Shown here: piece after piece, positions 62,536 to 64,000 of the stretch | Layout: each line of letters starts with the position of its first letter | How positions within the stretch are numbered: the first letter of the stretch is position 1 | Source: Pseudomonas cremoris | Lineage (GTDB): Bacteria > Pseudomonadota > Gammaproteobacteria > Pseudomonadales > Pseudomonadaceae | DNA: 64,000 nucleotides | Assembly: GCF_014230465.1 (NCBI RefSeq) | Contig: NZ_JAAXCY010000004.1 | Span: 434,001 to 498,000, forward strand | Direction of reading: 5' to 3' | Made by a program: the position numbers and the translations under genes | The notes under the pieces: model-generated | Told to the model about the DNA's origin: nothing | What the model saw: only the letters and a program-made list of their open reading frames with translations | The model's database searches: none

Positions 62536-62823
62536 CTAGCTCAATCGCTCAGCCGCCTTTCGATAAACCTGATCACGCTCTCGTTTATCAATGGCGACCA
62601 CAACCACAGTGATTTCCTGATCTATCACCTGATAGACCAGCCTGTAACCGCTGCTACGTAGTTTGACTTTGTAGCAGTCAGGCAGGCCATGCAGGCGGTT
62701 AGCTTCAACGCGCGGATTGTTCAGGACTTCAACCAACTTCTTCTTAAGTTGCTGGCGGACGGTGTCGCCGAGTTTTTGCCATTCCTTCAATGCTCGCGCA
62801 TCGAAATCAAGGCTATAGGTCAT
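62536..62823 (-). CDS. relE: RelE-family toxin
   Basis: The 95-residue protein has the RelE pattern: DFDARALKEWQKLGDTVRQQ, GLPDCYKVKLRSSGYRLVYQ and IDKRERDQVYRKA. It should cleave mRNA in the ribosomal A site. Its start overlaps the antitoxin gene by 11 bases, so synthesis is coupled. Confidence 0.93.
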   Translation of the reverse strand: MTYSLDFDARALKEWQKLGDTVRQQLKKKLVEVLNNPRVEANRLHGLPDCYKVKLRSSGYRLVYQVIDQEITVVVVAIDKRERDQVYRKAAERLS

Positions 62824-63052
62824 CAATAGAAACCTTTACGCGTTGGGGAGATGCCAAGCGTTCTCGAACAGTGGCCATCAAGGCTTCGTCATCTTCAGTC
62901 ATCAGGACGGGCTTGAAAGGCAATTGGCCCCGTTCTGCCACGTATTGAAGGGCTTGGCGCATCAGTTCGGAGGGTGTGACGCCGAGTTTCTCAAGTTCAC
63001 GATAGGCGCGAGCTTTTAAATCGTCGTCGATACGGACGTTGATGGATGCCAT
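62813..63052 (-). CDS. relB: RelB/DinJ-family antitoxin
   Basis: The 79-residue protein has an N-terminal ribbon-helix-helix domain (MASINVRIDDDLKARAYREL, then LGVTPSELMRQAL) and a C-terminal toxin-wrapping part. It binds RelE and represses the operon, presumably at the long palindrome just upstream of its start. Confidence 0.92.
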   Translation of the reverse strand: MASINVRIDDDLKARAYRELEKLGVTPSELMRQALQYVAERGQLPFKPVLMTEDDEALMATVRERLASPQRVKVSIDDL

Positions 63053-63060
63053 GGTATAAC

Positions 63061-63092
63061 TCCACTGTAATGACGCATGTCATTACAGTGGA
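63061..63092. promoter_or_regulatory. relBE operator: 14-base perfect inverted repeat
   Basis: TCCACTGTAATGAC and GTCATTACAGTGGA flank GCAT. The outer end (GGAG on the minus strand) is the relB ribosome-binding site, so repressor binding covers the promoter-proximal leader. The length is unusual for a single RelB site and fits two dimers. Confidence 0.8.
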
Positions 63093-63152
63093 TCAATGAT
63101 GTCTTTTTGGCAAGGCCATCGGGACGTACGGTTTCACCTTCCCACATGAACC

Positions 63153-63281
63153 CTACTTTTTACCCTTCGGCTTCGACGGTGCCTTTTTATCGGTTTCCTT
63201 CACCGTTTCCCTCGGCCTTTTTTTCGCCTCACCCTCTGTCACGTATTCCCCTGTTACCGCATCACGATATCTGGTTGGCAT
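63153..63281 (-). CDS. Small basic protein, 42 residues
   Basis: A perfect AAGGAG precedes the ATG at 63281. The product begins MPTRYRDAVTGEYVTEGEAK and ends in a Lys/Pro-rich tail (KAPSKPKGKK). Small proteins starting MPTRYRDA are common in pseudomonads, often mislabelled as transporters. The function is unknown. It is highly charged and has no membrane segment. Confidence 0.75.
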   Translation of the reverse strand: MPTRYRDAVTGEYVTEGEAKKRPRETVKETDKKAPSKPKGKK

Positions 63282-63417
63282 AGAAGCTCCTTGGCTGCCC
63301 GTCGCCATGCCGGCGACTCTTTCGAGGCTAGTTCAGGGGCTTGAGTGCGCACGCGACATTGTGCGACTTCTCATTACGACGCTTGGCTACAACCGTGATA
63401 ACTCATTTCTGGAAATG

Positions 63418-63454
63418 AAAAAGCCTGCTGAGCTCAACGCTCAGCAGGCTTTTT
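63418..63454. terminator. Terminator after the MFS gene
   Basis: An eleven-pair stem, GCCTGCTGAGC/GCTCAGCAGGC, with a five-base loop is flanked by five A and five T. It follows the minus-strand MFS gene. Confidence 0.9.
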
Positions 63455-63470
63455 AGTCGGGGCAGTCTAA

Positions 63471-64000
63471 CTAGGCAGTCTGAGCCACCAGGCTATTACT
63501 CACCTTGCGCCCCAACACCAGCACCGTAACAAAACCGGCACCCACCAACGCCGTGGCCAAGCTCAACAGCACTGCGCTGCCCATCTGGTCGACGATCCGC
63601 CCGCCGAAGAACGAGCCCAAGGCAATGATCACCTGGAACAAAGCAACGAACAGCGGCATGCCGCGTTCGACGTCCTTGGGGGCGACGACGAACATCCAGA
63701 TACTGGCGCATGCCGGGAAGGCGCCGAAGGCGAAGCCCCAGAGTGCGATCAGCATCGCGGCGCCGGTCATGCCGGTGGCGAAATAGGGGAACAGGGCGGT
63801 GCTGGTGCCGATCATCAGCGCGACCAGCAGCAAGGTGTGGCGCACGCTGCGGTTGGCGGCGAAACCGGCAAACACATTACCCATCACCCCGGCCACGCCG
63901 TAAAGCAGCAACAGTGAGCCAATGGTTGGCCCATCGAAGCCCGAACTCTGTTTGAAGAACGGCGCCACATAGGTGTAAGCGGCAAAGTGCGCCAGGCCAA
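63471..64000 (-). CDS. MFS transporter, C-terminal part (5' end outside window)
   Basis: The frame is open to the window edge (GLAHFAAYTYVAPFFKQ at the boundary), so the start lies beyond. The visible 175 residues hold about five or six helices, with YGVAGVMGNVFAGFAANRS in the loop between helices, as in the AraJ-type sugar-efflux/drug MFS group. It ends close to a strong terminator. Confidence 0.85.
   Translation of the reverse strand, partial: GLAHFAAYTYVAPFFKQSSGFDGPTIGSLLLLYGVAGVMGNVFAGFAANRSVRHTLLLVALMIGTSTALFPYFATGMTGAAMLIALWGFAFGAFPACASIWMFVVAPKDVERGMPLFVALFQVIIALGSFFGGRIVDQMGSAVLLSLATALVGAGFVTVLVLGRKVSNSLVAQTA

Overview
The window looks like chromosome of a Pseudomonas of the P. fluorescens group. 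It is GC-rich. The genes algU-mucA-mucB-mucD, phaG, opdH-tctCBA/tctDE and ung, and the bamC-dapA-gcvR-bcp block, read as typical Pseudomonas proteins. Five paired palindromes built on GTGGGAGCGGGCTTGCTCGC (REPIN type) lie between genes, as in fluorescent pseudomonads. All identifications come from reading the translations and from remembered family features; no search was run.

Layout. 1-8240: a TPM-domain pair, a methyltransferase, a DMT exporter, a locus of two aldolase-type enzymes with an XRE-cupin regulator, a DUF4917 protein and an iron alcohol dehydrogenase. 8207-10725: a Bcr/CflA-like MFS exporter and an AT-rich alpha-oxoamine-synthase-like gene, the most island-like stretch. 11063-12830: a three-gene coupled operon ending in HMG-CoA lyase. 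12947-21190: transporters, two LysR regulators, ogt, a HicAB module, a co-translated MFS pair and a HigB/NadS-type toxin-antitoxin pair. 21576-21649: tRNA-Gly(CCC). 21842-23927: phaG, rsuA and a CWC protein.

23991-33630 (minus strand) is a complete guanidine assimilation operon: ABC transporter, two DUF1989 subunits, a biotin-dependent carboxylase and allophanate hydrolase. Its leader carries a guanidine-I (ykkC) riboswitch. Upstream is a sigma-54 type -24/-12 element and an NtrC-like site, so the operon seems to respond to both nitrogen status and guanidine. A chemoreceptor gene lies just upstream.

35898-48586: a Tyr/Pro-rich lipoprotein, a 3-hydroxyisobutyryl-CoA hydrolase-like protein, ung, the tricarboxylate uptake operon (opdH-tctC-tctB-tctA-AbrB family) with divergent tctDE, an HDOD protein, ygfZ and sdhE-ygfX. 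48555-54485: nadB and the envelope-stress operon algU-mucA-mucB-mucD with two AlgU-type promoters and no mucC. 54555-62294: bepA, a TusA-like gene, perM, bcp, gcvR, dapA, bamC, an MBL hydrolase and purC. The end holds tRNA-Ser(CGA), a RelBE-type module with a long perfect operator palindrome, an unlisted 42-codon basic protein and a truncated MFS gene.

The best leads are the dual-controlled guanidine operon, the oxoamine-synthase/exporter pair, the uncharacterised aldolase locus with a clear operator, and three CTTTCA repeats at exact 11-base spacing upstream of tctD.
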